Origin: CAWCDJ01 sp963796675
Lineage (GTDB): Bacteria; Acidobacteriota; Terriglobia; Bryobacterales; Bryobacteraceae
DNA length: 64,000 bases
Assembly: GCA_963796675.1 (NCBI GenBank)
Contig: CAWCMS010000005.1
Coordinates: 692,334-756,333, forward strand
Reading direction: 5' to 3'
The notes under the pieces are model-generated. The model did no database searches. It was not told the DNA's origin and saw only the letters and a list, made by a program, of their open reading frames with translations. The position numbers and the translations under genes are program-made. Below, one piece after another: positions 8,365 to 20,371 of the stretch. Numbering within the stretch: position 1 is the stretch's first letter; each line of letters begins with the position of its first letter.

Positions 8365-9416
8365 TTGGCGATTTTACGACGCCTGACGATCGCGGCGGCA
8401 GCGCTACTGGTGCCGGCGGCTTTCGCGGCGGATCAGGTCGTATTGAAGAACGGCGACATCATCACCGGCACCATTCTCAAAAAAGACGGCGGCACGCTTA
8501 CGCTCAAGAGTGAATTTCTAGGAGAGGTTCACATGCCGTGGTCGGCGGTAAAGAGCGTGAAATCGGATCAGAAGATGACCGTGGCGTTGCCGGGGGGAGA
8601 AACCGTCGCAGGACCGGTACAGACCAGCGGAGAGGTATTGCAGGTGGTCACCCCGGGCGCTCCGAAATCGGCGCCGCTCAGCGGGATCGTCACCATGCGT
8701 AACCCCGCCGAGCAGCAGAACTGGGAACATCTCGAACATCCCCGGCTGTACGAATCGTGGGCCGGATTCTTCGATATCGGCCTGGCGCTCGCCCGCGGCA
8801 ACGCCCGCACCGATACCCTGACCACCGCGTTCAATACGGCCCGCGTCACCCACCAGGACAAGCTGTCGGTCTACTTCAACCAGATCTACGGCACGGCGCG
8901 GGCTGACGGAATTACCGCCACCATCGCCAGCGCCGTCCGCGGCGGCTGGTCGTATAACCGCAACGTTTCACCCCGCCTCTTCCTCACTACGCTGAACGAT
9001 TACGAACACGACCGTTTCCAGAACCTGAATCTGCGGTTCGTCGCCGGCGCCGGCCTTGGCTTCAACGCCGTCAAGCGGGAGCGGCTCATTTTGAGCGTCA
9101 CCACCGGCGCCGACTACTCGCGCGAAAATTTCACCGAAAATCTGCACCGGAACTCGGCTGAAGCGAACTTCGGCGACGACCTGCTCTATAAACTGTTCGG
9201 CGGCTCCAGCATCACGCAGTCATTCCGCATGTTCCCGAACCTGACCGAGACCGGCGCGTACCGCATGAATTTCGACCTCGGCCGCAGACCGCGATCAAGA
9301 AATGGCTGGGCTGTCACGTCACCGCCAGCGACCGGTATTTGAGCAACCCGGTACTGGGACGCCAGCGCAACGACCTGATGCTTTCGACGGGATTCCGCGT
9401 CAGTTTCGCGAATTGA
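8365..9416 (+). CDS. DUF481 outer-membrane beta-barrel protein (one frameshift)
   Basis: The start is TTG at 8365, nine bases after GGAGG. A signal peptide (about 1-21, ending in AFA) precedes a small N-terminal domain (residues about 22-110, QVVLKNGDIITGTI and SAVKSVKSD) and then the DUF481 barrel (YESWAGFFDIGLALARGN, alternating aromatic strands). Near 9285 the frame is lost; reading on in another frame restores a normal C-terminus (IKKWLGCHVTASDRYLSNP through to FRVSFAN) that stops at 9416, as expected for a barrel ending in an aromatic strand. The shift behaves as one missing base. Probably a small outer-membrane porin or adhesion-like barrel; exact role unknown. Confidence 0.8.
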
Positions 9417-9426
9417 GGGATGGGAA

Positions 9427-9460
9427 AGCGGGGTAGGCCTCGGTGGACCTACCCCGTTAA
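9427..9460. terminator. Bidirectional hairpin terminator
   Basis: CGGGGTAGG (9429-9437) pairs with CCTACCCCG (9448-9456), extendable by two weaker pairs, followed by TTAAAA on the plus strand. It separates the convergent DUF481 and RNase E/G genes. Confidence 0.6.
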
Positions 9461-9464
9461 AAGG

Positions 9465-11996
<2,532 letters not shown>

Positions 11997-12271
11997 CTCA
12001 TACCTCCCCGGGAGCGTGGAGAGGCCGATCGAATGGAAGGTGGGCGCCCTGCGTGGGTCTCGCTAATCCCGTCCCCGGGGAGTCAGACTCGGACAGTTAC
12101 AAACTCACGCTGGCCGGGGTGGAGGCTGCAATCCTCATACACCATCCGGCCGGGAACCACTCCTCTTACCGGGGGAGCGCACGCAGCGCCACCGTTCCCG
12201 TGCCGGTCTCTACAGGCTCCCGAATAATCTTCTTTCCCGGGCAACGGACCTACTTGCGCCGTCGCCCGCTG
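11997..12271. other. 275-base gap between rodA and rng
   Basis: Apart from the GGGAGG ribosome site just before rng at 11996, I see no open reading frame, tRNA or recognisable riboswitch. It is the probable rng leader, and RNase E leaders are known autoregulatory targets in other bacteria; that role is not shown here. Confidence 0.4.
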
Positions 12272-13369
12272 TTAATTCACAAACCTTCTGAGCCGGACGT
12301 TATTCACCAGCCCCAAAGCCAAAAAATTCGACCAGACACTGGAACCGCCGGCGCTCATGAACGGCAGCGGAATACCGGTCACCGGCATCCGCCCCGCCAC
12401 CATTCCCACGTTCACCAGCATGTGAAACAGCAACAGACCCGCTACTCCCATACAGATGTACATGCCCGGCCGTTCGGACGCCGTCTGCGCATTCTGGACG
12501 ATGCGCATGATCATCACAAAATACAACGACAACACCACAACCACGCCCACGAATCCATGCTCTTCGGCAAAGGCCGAGAAGATAAAATCCGTGTGCGGCA
12601 CAGGCAGAAACCGAAGCTGCGTCTGGGTGCCCTTGGTGACGCCCTTGCCGAACATCCCGCCCGCCCCTACCGCAATCTGGGACTGGATCAACTGATATCC
12701 AGTGCCCTGCGGGTCCCGATCCGGATCCATGAAACTCACCAGCCGCGCCTTCTGATAATCCTTCAGGAAATGCCAACCGACCGGAAGCACCAGCACCGCC
12801 ACTACGGCGATAACGGCCACATACTTCCATCGCAACCCCGCGAGAAACGCTCCCACGACCAGGATCGCCATGTAGGTGAGCGACGTGCCCAGGTCCGGCT
12901 GTTTCAACACCAGCCCCGCGGGAACCACCACCAGGCCCGCCAGCTTCAGCATTTCCCGGATTTCCAGACTCGTCCTTCTTCAAATCGGTCAGATAGCGGG
13001 CTACCAACAATATTATCACCAACTTGACAAATTCCGAAACCTGCAAATGAATGCCCGTCCCGGCAGCGGAATCCAGCGGCGCGAGCCGAAAACCGTGCTC
13101 GCCCACGACGGCGGTCGCCAGCAGCGCCAGCATCGACGAAACTGTACAGTCCGGGAACGTAGTGCATCAGCGAGTGGTAGTCCACCCGCCAGCACCAGCC
13201 ACATCAGCACCAGCCCGCCGCCAATATAAAGAATCTGCTTCCACCAGGCGCTGTGGAATCCGGTATCGAGGGTGGCGCTGTAAATCTGCAGCACGCCGAC
13301 CGCGCAGATCAGCAGCACGATCAGCAGCAGCGGCCAGTCGATGTCGCGAATGGAGAGATAGCCTGCCAT
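12272..13369 (-). CDS. rodA: Rod-shape protein RodA, SEDS glycosyltransferase (frameshifted)
   Basis: Polytopic SEDS-family peptidoglycan polymerase working with PBP2 in cell elongation. The start MAGYLSIRDIDW at 13369 lies one base after the mrdA stop. Typical segments follow: LLLIVLLICAVGVLQIYS, LKLAGLVVVPAGLVLKQPDLGTSL, the conserved loop DPQGTGYQLIQSQIAVGAGG, DFIFSAFAEEHGFVG, and the signature MPVTGIPLPFMSAGGSS near the C-terminus. The frame changes near 13150-13200 and near 12960. At the latter, one extra G in CCGGGAAATGCTG, if removed, joins both halves. Cotranscribed with mrdA and the mre genes. Identity is certain from the signatures. Confidence 0.9.
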
Positions 13370-13370
13370 G

Positions 13371-15485
13371 TTATTTCTTAGGCCGGGATGGGCGCCGGGA
13401 CGCGGCACGGAGCGTTCGGCGGCTGAAATAGGCGGCTTCAATCGGAGCGGTCTGGTCGCGGGCTCGGTGGACGGACGCCGAGCGATGTCCGCTCGATCGC
13501 GCGACGGTCAGCGCCGAGGCGCTGCCATCAGAGCTCGCAGCGACATCGCCTGGCATCGCCTCGCTTCTGCTGCTGCATGAGCGGCTCAGCCGGGCCTTCT
13601 TGTCGAAATAGGCCTTAATCACGTCGCGCACGATCGGCGCGGCGAACTGGCCGTGCACGCCGTGCTCGAACAGGCCGACCACCACGATTTCCGGATTGTC
13701 GCCGCGGGGCGAAGCCCTCGAACCAGGCATTGTCCCTCAAGTCTCTTGGCGTGGCTGGCGCCGGCGCCCTTCATATATTCGTTGGAGGCCAACTGGGCGG
13801 ATGCCGGTCTTGCCGCAGACCTCGATATTCGGCAGCCGCGCGCGGCCGCCCGTGCCGCCACCCTCGTTGACCACGCCGTACATGCCGTCGATCGATGTCC
13901 TTCACGTTGTCCGGGTTCAGCGTCCAGATGCACCGGCTTCTCGGTCTCATCGAGCGCCTTCAGCAGGTGCGGATGGTGCCACGATGCCGCCGATGGCCAG
14001 GCCGCCGATGGCGCGCGCCAGTTGCAGCGGCGTCACGGTTAGCGCGCCCTGCCCGATGGCCACCGAGGGCGTTTCTCCGGCGTACCACTTCTGCCGGTAA
14101 GTTGCGCAGCTTCCACTGCGGCGAGGGCATCGATGCCCTCTTTTTCGTGCGGCAGGTCGATCCCGGTGGGGTGGCCGAAGCCGGCCATGTCGCCATAGAA
14201 GGCGATGTTGTCGATCCCCATCTTGTTGCCGATGGTGTAGAAGTAACGTCGCAGGAATGCACGATGCCCGCGTGCAGCGCGACGGTGCCGTGTCCCGGGC
14301 TTCTACCAGCAGTGGTAGTAGTGCCCGTACAGGCGACGCCGCCGGGGCAATGGACGGTGGTACTTGTCGTCGATGGATCCCGATTTCCAGGCCGGCCAGG
14401 GCCACGAACGGCTTGAACGTGGACCCGGGCGCCTGCTGCGCCTGGATGGCTTTGTTCAGCAGCGGGTGGTCGGGATTGTCGGCAATTTCCTTCCAGTCCT
14501 TGGACTTGATGCGCACGGCAAACTTGTTGGGATCGAAAGTCGGGCCGGCTCACCATGGCCAGCACTTCGCCGGTGCGCGGATCGAGCGCCACCACGGCGC
14601 CGTCTTGTGGTCAACCCCATTCTTTCCCCGTTCCATGGCCAGTTCCGCCACCGACTGAAGATCCAGGTCGATGGTCAGCTGCAGGTCCTTGCCCGGAATG
14701 GCCGTCTCTTCGTCCTGAGGGTCTCGCGTACCTGCCCGCGATTGTCCACCACCACCTGCCGCTGCGCCGTCCACGCCGGTCAGCAGTCGTTGTACTCGCG
14801 CTCGATGCCGAACTTGCCGATCACGTCGCCGGGATCGTACTTGGCGAACTCCGGCGGAGTCCAGTTCCTGCTCGCTGATTTCACCCGTGTAGCCGATGAC
14901 GTGCGCCATCATGCCGTTCTGCGGATACAGCCGGCGCTGCGCCTGAATACTGTCCATCTCCGGGAAGAAGTCGCGGTGCGAATCGACGAAAGCACAGGTC
15001 GGCGGGGGTCAGCTCTTCCTTGATGACGATGCGGGACGTATTTCGGCTGCGAGCTGAAGCGGTGGACGCGGGCCACCAGGTCGTCATAATCCAGGTCGAG
15101 CCCCTGGGCGATCGGCCGCAAGTGCTCTTCTTTCAGGATTTCGCGCGCCAGAATCAGGCTGAAAGAGGAGTGGTTATCGACGATCACCCGGCCGTCGCGG
15201 TCCAGGATGCGGCCGCGCGGCGCCAGGATCGGCACGGACTTGATGCTGTTCTGCAGCGCCCGCTCGTCGTAGAACTGGGGATTTTGCACCTGGAGCCTCC
15301 AGAAGCCGGAGATCAGGAACAGGAAGATGGCGACGCCGGCGTACTGAAAAATGGCGATTTTGCCGGCGGCGAAATTGGTATCGTCGCGCAGCGGAGGCTT
15401 GTCCGACTGGTGTTGATTTCGAGATTTGGGTCGACTGGCGGCAGGATCACAACGGAACCGGAGCGGGAGCGCGCGCTCGCTTCAT
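13371..15485 (-). CDS. mrdA: Penicillin-binding protein 2, transpeptidase (heavily frameshifted)
   Basis: Class B PBP for cell elongation. Decoded pieces in order: a membrane anchor (FQYAGVAIFLFLISGFWRL, about 15300-15370), the PBP dimerisation region (APRGRILDRDGRVIVDNHSS), the transpeptidase nucleophile motif APGSTFKPFVALAG (about 14420), and a KTG motif in EVCGKTG (about 13820). The C-terminal GLFEHGVHGQFAAPIV is followed by a Ser/Arg-rich tail stopping at 13371. The likely start is the ATG at 15485 (MKRARAPAPVP), overlapping the upstream gene's stop. At least eight frame changes occur. Because rodA follows one base later and the gene should be essential, I take these as sequence errors. 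Confidence 0.85.
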
Positions 15486-17329
15486 TTTAGCGCAAACAAA
15501 GCCCCTAATCGTCCCTCAACGCGGATTTGATAGCCCGACGCCACCAGCATCGGCTCATACCGGACCTTCCAGTCGGCGGCAGCGGGCGAACCCGGGGTCA
15601 CGAGGAGCGCGAGGTAGCGGGGGCGGACCCCGTCGGAGAGGTCCTGGAGCACCAGCGCGCGGACCTCCGACCGTACCGGATTGCCTGCGGCTACGACGTG
15701 GCCCGCATAGTATCCACCATCTTCTAAACTAAGCGTAGCCAATTGCTTACCTGGTATGGATTGAAGCGATGGTTTCAGGTCGTTCCAGTAGGTGGTCCAC
15801 ATCGCGCGGTTGCGCTCGACAAGCAGGGGGCATGCGGCAATCAGAATCACGACGATCGCTGCCGGCCGCCATCTGGGGAGCAGCGCAATCAGCAGGAACG
15901 CACCCAATCCGGCGGCCACGACCGCGGACACCGGGAAGACGGGAGGCAGTTTCCCGTAAAGCAGCAGGAGACGGCTGGCTCCCTGGATCGCGATCAGCGG
16001 CAGCGCGAACCGTCCCAGAAGCGCGACCAGGACGAGCTCGCTTACCAGCAGGATGCCGTCCACATAGCGCACGGAATTCAGCCCGTTGAGGAGGAAGGTC
16101 AGGTCTCCAGGGGCCGCGCTGGCGCTGAAGACCGAGCGGAAATAGAGCAGCCAGCCGCATAGCAGGAGGAAGGCAGCCAGTTCGAGCGGCTTCGGACGAG
16201 TGCGGCGCCACAGCCATCGCGCCGGCAGCCAGATCGAAACAATCAGGATGGCGACCAGGGTTTCCGGGAAAAGGATGCCGGCGGGTGACAGGCCGCCAGT
16301 AGGCCAGAATAGCGCCCGCCAGAGCCGGGGGTCGTGCAGGCTGTACAGGATCGAGGAGTAGGAAAGGTCGGCCGTGCCCGGCAGGTGGATGGGCCCGGCA
16401 TTGATTTGAAAGGGATAGAACGGGCTACCGTATTGGATCAGGGATCGCAGGTAATAGTGCCCGCTGGTGACGGTGAAAAACGCCGCGACCGCCGCGAGCG
16501 CCCGCCACCCGGCCGCGCGCATCCAGAGGATCGCCGCCACTGCCACCACGGCGAAGAAGACGCCGGTATATTTGACCGATCCGAAGGCGATCCCGAAGGC
16601 CAGAACGGCAGTATCGGTGCGGCTCAAGGGGCCGCGAGCGGCGCGCAGCACGGCCAGGATCATGAGGGCAAAACCGGCGCCGCAAAGCACGTCGTTCTTC
16701 AGGGTTGGGACCCCCGAGTACTCGAACCAGTAGTGCCGCATGGCAAGCGAGGCGAACAGCGTCCAGCCGAGGATCGGGTTGCGCAGCCCGAACTCCCTGC
16801 CGATCAGCCAGCCGGTGAGTGCCAGCAGCACCACCGCCTTCAGAGCGAGCAGCGGAAAGAAGAGGTCGACGCGCGTCACCATCCAGGTGGGCAGGAAAGA
16901 AAGTTCCCAGAAGGCCACGTAGTTGGTGGCGAAGGTGTAGGGAGTGGCGCGGTTGCCCATCCAGTCGATCAGGTAGTGGAGATAGTTGATCGAATCGATC
17001 TCTTCGACGGGACGAAAGGCCAATAGAATCAGTGGGACGGAAAGCCCGGCCAGAAGCGCGGGCATCCAGCGGCCGGCAGGTGCGACCTTCGGAAAGCGGA
17101 GCCACCGGACCACGGCCACCGCCAAAAGGGCTGCGGCCACCCAATAGACTGCCACGGAGTTCCAGCGGGCGAAGGAGAATACGGCGGCGAGCGATGATTC
17201 CAGGGAGATTTCGATGGCCAGTGCGCCCAGCCAAAGCTCGAGGTCGCGAAATCCGACGGCACCGGCGATGGCGAAGGCTGCGGTGAAGAGTGCGGCTTCC
17301 CAGCAGCCGAACCACACCGCGGGAATCAA
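15482..17329 (-). CDS. Polytopic membrane protein, GT39/ArnT-like glycosyltransferase
   Basis: A 615-residue protein with about 12-13 hydrophobic segments. An acidic loop after the early membrane spans (RPVEEIDSINYLHYLIDWM) and a periplasmic C-terminal domain (about 540-615) match the layout of polyprenol-sugar-using transferases of the GT39/ArnT type. I set the start at TTG 17329, whose TTGA overlaps the mreD stop and is preceded by GGGAGACGG; a longer frame has a poor N-terminus. It lies inside the mreBCD-mrdA-rodA operon, translationally coupled on both sides. The family is assigned on topology and the acidic loop only; sugar and acceptor are unknown. Confidence 0.7.
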   Translation of the reverse strand: MIPAVWFGCWEAALFTAAFAIAGAVGFRDLELWLGALAIEISLESSLAAVFSFARWNSVAVYWVAAALLAVAVVRWLRFPKVAPAGRWMPALLAGLSVPLILLAFRPVEEIDSINYLHYLIDWMGNRATPYTFATNYVAFWELSFLPTWMVTRVDLFFPLLALKAVVLLALTGWLIGREFGLRNPILGWTLFASLAMRHYWFEYSGVPTLKNDVLCGAGFALMILAVLRAARGPLSRTDTAVLAFGIAFGSVKYTGVFFAVVAVAAILWMRAAGWRALAAVAAFFTVTSGHYYLRSLIQYGSPFYPFQINAGPIHLPGTADLSYSSILYSLHDPRLWRALFWPTGGLSPAGILFPETLVAILIVSIWLPARWLWRRTRPKPLELAAFLLLCGWLLYFRSVFSASAAPGDLTFLLNGLNSVRYVDGILLVSELVLVALLGRFALPLIAIQGASRLLLLYGKLPPVFPVSAVVAAGLGAFLLIALLPRWRPAAIVVILIAACPLLVERNRAMWTTYWNDLKPSLQSIPGKQLATLSLEDGGYYAGHVVAAGNPVRSEVRALVLQDLSDGVRPRYLALLVTPGSPAAADWKVRYEPMLVASGYQIRVEGRLGALFALK

Positions 17330-17859
17330 ACCGTCTCCCGCAATCGGTCCAGAAAGTGGAACAACGCAACTCCCACGATGGCATTCAAGGCACCGAAGAG
17401 CAGCGCGCGCTGCCACTCGAAGGCGAGTTGCTGTCCGAGCAGCGCCCGCTCCAGCACCCAGTAGAAGAACTGGTGGAAAAGATAGAAGAAGAACGCCAGC
17501 ATCAGCCGGATCACGCCGTGATCGACATCGATCCGCATCCCGACCGACGCGGCGAAATACCCGACCAAAGTGTTGACGATACCGTACATCCCGAGGGGGT
17601 TCTTGGAGAGCGAATCCTGCGCGAGCCCGACCGCAGCCCCGACCAGCAACCCGTGGACCTGGCTGCGCCGCATGAGGGCGAAGTAGACCACCACGAGCAG
17701 CGGCATTTCGAGGAAGCCAAGGAACGGGAAAAAGAGCGGGACGTAAACCTGGAACAGGATGGCGCCCAGAGGGACGGCCAGCATGACCCAGGCGCGGAAG
17801 CGGGAAATCTGGCCTTCACGCTGGCTGTTGAGCAGGATCCGTTCGCTCGAATAGCTCAT
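17326..17859 (-). CDS. mreD: Rod-shape-determining protein MreD
   Basis: A 177-residue inner-membrane protein with about five to six hydrophobic segments (AWVMLAVPLGAILFQVYVPL, LLVVVYFALMRR, GLLVGAAVGLAQDSL, NTLVGYFAASVGMRI, MLAFFFYLFHQFFYWVLE). The motif GLAQDSLSKNPLGMYGI is typical of MreD. The gene overlaps the mreC stop by four bases (ATGA) and is followed by the membrane transferase through a TTGA overlap. It scaffolds the elongation machinery together with MreC, RodA and PBP2. Confidence 0.9.
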   Translation of the reverse strand: MSYSSERILLNSQREGQISRFRAWVMLAVPLGAILFQVYVPLFFPFLGFLEMPLLVVVYFALMRRSQVHGLLVGAAVGLAQDSLSKNPLGMYGIVNTLVGYFAASVGMRIDVDHGVIRLMLAFFFYLFHQFFYWVLERALLGQQLAFEWQRALLFGALNAIVGVALFHFLDRLRETV

Positions 17860-19142
17860 TCGTGCGGTGGGCCTCCGGGAGCGGTACCGGCGGCCTGGTT
17901 CTCGCGCCGTGGGGTCTCGGCAGGCTTGGCGGCGGGAGGAGCACCAGGAGTGGAGTGCGCCGGCGTTTGAGTGGCGGGCGCCGCCGTACGGCCGGCAGGC
18001 GGTGCCGCCGGATTCACGGGAGCGGGAGCGGGAACCGTCGGGGTTGCCGGCTTCTGGCCGGCGGGAGGCTGGCCCGCGCCAGGAGCAGCAGCCTGCGGAG
18101 GCCGCCCGTTCGTCGGCAGTTTCGTAAAATCGGGAGCCCGTGCGCCTACGCCGCTGTCGCCGAACGTGTAGTTCTGCGCGTCGCCTGCCGCCTTATAGAT
18201 GTTCCGCAGCTTATCCGCCTCGGTGCCGGTGGGGGACGTCTGCTGGTCGGCGGGCTGCTGGCCGGAAGCGGGCGGTGCCGTCCCCATATACAGAGGTTGC
18301 TGGGCGGGCGGAACTTCCGGTATATCCTGATGGACACCGTTCAGGATGATGAGCACGTCCTCCATCCCGTGCTTAAGCCCCGCCGGTTCGACCAGGATCT
18401 CCTTGAACGGCACGGCCTGCTGGACAGACTTCACCACGCCCACAGGAAATCCGCGGGGAAAGACGCGGTCGTCACCGGACGTGTAGAACATTTCGCCGAC
18501 CTCGATCTTGTCCTCATAAGGCACGTAATCGACCTTGCACAGCGGTGTTCCCTGTCCTTTAAGCGTGCCGTGGACCTGCGTCTTCTGGGAGACGACTCCG
18601 GCGCCGAAATCGGCATCGGTGACGAGTTGGACCTCGGAAGCGGTCGGATAGGCGGCAATCACCTTGCCGACGATTCCGTCAGGCGTCACCACAGCCATTC
18701 CCCGCATAACCCCTTCGGTCGATCCGCGGCTGACGAAGACCACTTTGGAGTTCGAGCCCGCCCCGATACTGATGACGTTCGCGGCGATGGTCCGGGATTG
18801 AACCTGCGCCTGGAAGGCCTGCAGAGCCTTGCCGCGGTCGGCGGTGGACAGTTCGTTGCGCAGGAAAATGTTGTCCATTTTGAGCTGGCCGAGCTCTTTG
18901 CGCAGGCGGCGGTTTTCCTCGTCGGCGTCGTGCAGGGTAATGTAGTTGCGGACGATCCCCATGCTACCGCCCCGCAGCCACTCGGCCACGCGGGCCACGG
19001 GTGTGATGGCGCTCACGGTCCAGAGCCGGATGATGCGGACATCCTGATCGTTCTTCACCTGTACCGCCAGCAGCACCAGCTGGGCAAAAATGACCAGCAG
19101 AAGGACCGTGATGTTGCGGTACCGGTTAAGCAACGACTCCAT
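17856..19142 (-). CDS. mreC: Rod-shape-determining protein MreC with Pro/Ala-rich tail
   Basis: A 428-residue bitopic protein. A membrane anchor (NITVLLLVIFAQLVLLAVQV, about 9-28) is followed by a coiled coil (about 69-100, EENRRLRKELGQLKMDN) and the two beta-barrel domains of MreC (VISIGAGSNSKVVFVSRG, GIVGKVIAAYPTASEVQLVT, FYTSGDDRVFPRGFPVGVV). From about residue 285 onward there is a long low-complexity tail rich in Pro, Ala, Gln and Thr that most MreC proteins lack. It lies 43 bases after mreB and overlaps mreD. It links cytoplasmic MreB to the periplasmic cell-wall enzymes. Confidence 0.92.
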   Translation of the reverse strand: MESLLNRYRNITVLLLVIFAQLVLLAVQVKNDQDVRIIRLWTVSAITPVARVAEWLRGGSMGIVRNYITLHDADEENRRLRKELGQLKMDNIFLRNELSTADRGKALQAFQAQVQSRTIAANVISIGAGSNSKVVFVSRGSTEGVMRGMAVVTPDGIVGKVIAAYPTASEVQLVTDADFGAGVVSQKTQVHGTLKGQGTPLCKVDYVPYEDKIEVGEMFYTSGDDRVFPRGFPVGVVKSVQQAVPFKEILVEPAGLKHGMEDVLIILNGVHQDIPEVPPAQQPLYMGTAPPASGQQPADQQTSPTGTEADKLRNIYKAAGDAQNYTFGDSGVGARAPDFTKLPTNGRPPQAAAPGAGQPPAGQKPATPTVPAPAPVNPAAPPAGRTAAPATQTPAHSTPGAPPAAKPAETPRRENQAAGTAPGGPPHE

Positions 19143-19185
19143 GGCAGCCCGTTACAGCGGAGCCGGAATTCCGACCCCACTGTAC

Positions 19186-20211
19186 CTAGTCTATCGAAAT
19201 CTTGCGCAGGAGCCGGAAATCGCTCAACATTCTTCCCGTTCCGAGCACCACGGAGGCCAGCGGATCGTCGGCGATCGAGACGGGCAGCCCGGTCTCTTCG
19301 CGGATGCGCTTATCGAGATTCTTGAGGAGCGCCCCGCCGCCGGTCAGCACGATGCCGCGGTCGCTGATATCGGCGCTCAGTTCCGGAGGCGTACGTTCCA
19401 GCGCAACCCGGATGGCGTTGACGATGGTCGCTACACATTCGGAAAGCGCCTCACGGATCTCCGAGTCGTCGATCGAGATCGTGCGCGGCACGCCCTCGAT
19501 CAAATTGCGGCCCTTGATCTCCATGGTGAGCGGCTTATCCAGCGGGTAGGCGGAGCCGACTTCGATCTTGATGGCTTCGGCCGTGCGTTCCCCGATCAGC
19601 AGGTTGTACTTGCGTTTGAGGAACTGCATCACGGCGTCATCCATCTCGTTGCCCGCCACGCGAACCGAGCGTGAATAGACGATACCGGAAAGAGAGATGA
19701 CGGCGACGTCGGTGGTGCCTCCGCCGATATCGACTACCATGTTGCCGGAAGGTTCGGTGATGGGAAGCCCGGCGCCGATCGCAGCCACCATCGCCTGCTC
19801 GACCAGGTGGACTTCACTGGCCTTGGCACGGTAAGCCGAATCCATGACCGCGCGTTTTTCGACCTGCGTGATCTCGCTCGGCACGCCGATGACAATGCGC
19901 GGATGCACCAGCATCTTACGACCGTGCGCCTTCTGAATAAAGTAATTCAGCATGCGCTCGGTAACTTTGAAATCGGCGATGACCCCGTCTTTCATCGGCT
20001 TGATGGCCACGATGTTACCGGGCGTGCGGCCCAGCATCTCCTTGGCTTCCTTGCCGACTGCTTCGACTTCGCCGGTGTTCTTATTGATTGCGACGATCGA
20101 GGGCTCGTTTACGACAATGCCCTTGCCCTTCGCATAGACAAGCGTGTTCGCCGTCCCCAGGTCGATCGCCAGATCCGAGGAGAACAGGCTGAAAAGAGAG
20201 CGTAGATTCAT
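19186..20211 (-). CDS. mreB: Rod-shape-determining actin-like protein MreB
   Basis: A 341-residue bacterial actin, first gene of the elongation operon. Nucleotide-binding motifs are intact: phosphate-1 DLGTANTLVYAKGKG, connect-1 NNEPS-type VVNEPSIVAINK, phosphate-2 VVDIGGGTTDVAVISLSG, and the adenosine motif GIVLTGGGALLKNL. It polymerises under the membrane and directs insertion of new wall along the cell length, so the organism is expected to be rod-shaped. Its upstream region (20212-20371) holds its promoter, which I could not pin down. No frame breaks in this part of the operon. Confidence 0.97.
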   Translation of the reverse strand: MNLRSLFSLFSSDLAIDLGTANTLVYAKGKGIVVNEPSIVAINKNTGEVEAVGKEAKEMLGRTPGNIVAIKPMKDGVIADFKVTERMLNYFIQKAHGRKMLVHPRIVIGVPSEITQVEKRAVMDSAYRAKASEVHLVEQAMVAAIGAGLPITEPSGNMVVDIGGGTTDVAVISLSGIVYSRSVRVAGNEMDDAVMQFLKRKYNLLIGERTAEAIKIEVGSAYPLDKPLTMEIKGRNLIEGVPRTISIDDSEIREALSECVATIVNAIRVALERTPPELSADISDRGIVLTGGGALLKNLDKRIREETGLPVSIADDPLASVVLGTGRMLSDFRLLRKISID

Positions 20212-20371
20212 CGATTAATGGCGGTTCACTTCGGGAAAGGGACGAGCTTCGTGGCCGAAGCGAAGTCCTACTGCATGGTAACACAACCACTTTGTCCGAT
20301 AGTGTAATCGGCAGAGGAGCGGCGGTTCATTAGGCATGAAAAACAACGATGAAACCGGGTGCGAACGCGCA

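Noticed and set aside
11997..12271. Possible riboswitch or small RNA upstream of rng
   Set aside because: No conserved riboswitch core was recognised. I list it only as a leader region.
13371..15485. mrdA as a true pseudogene
   Set aside because: It sits in a coupled operon with rodA, its motifs are all retained, and most decodable shifts nearby are single-base errors; loss of PBP2 would be unlikely.
20246..20261. GCTTCG/CGAAGC mini-hairpin in the mreB leader
   Set aside because: Only six base pairs; such short stems are expected by chance in GC-rich DNA.
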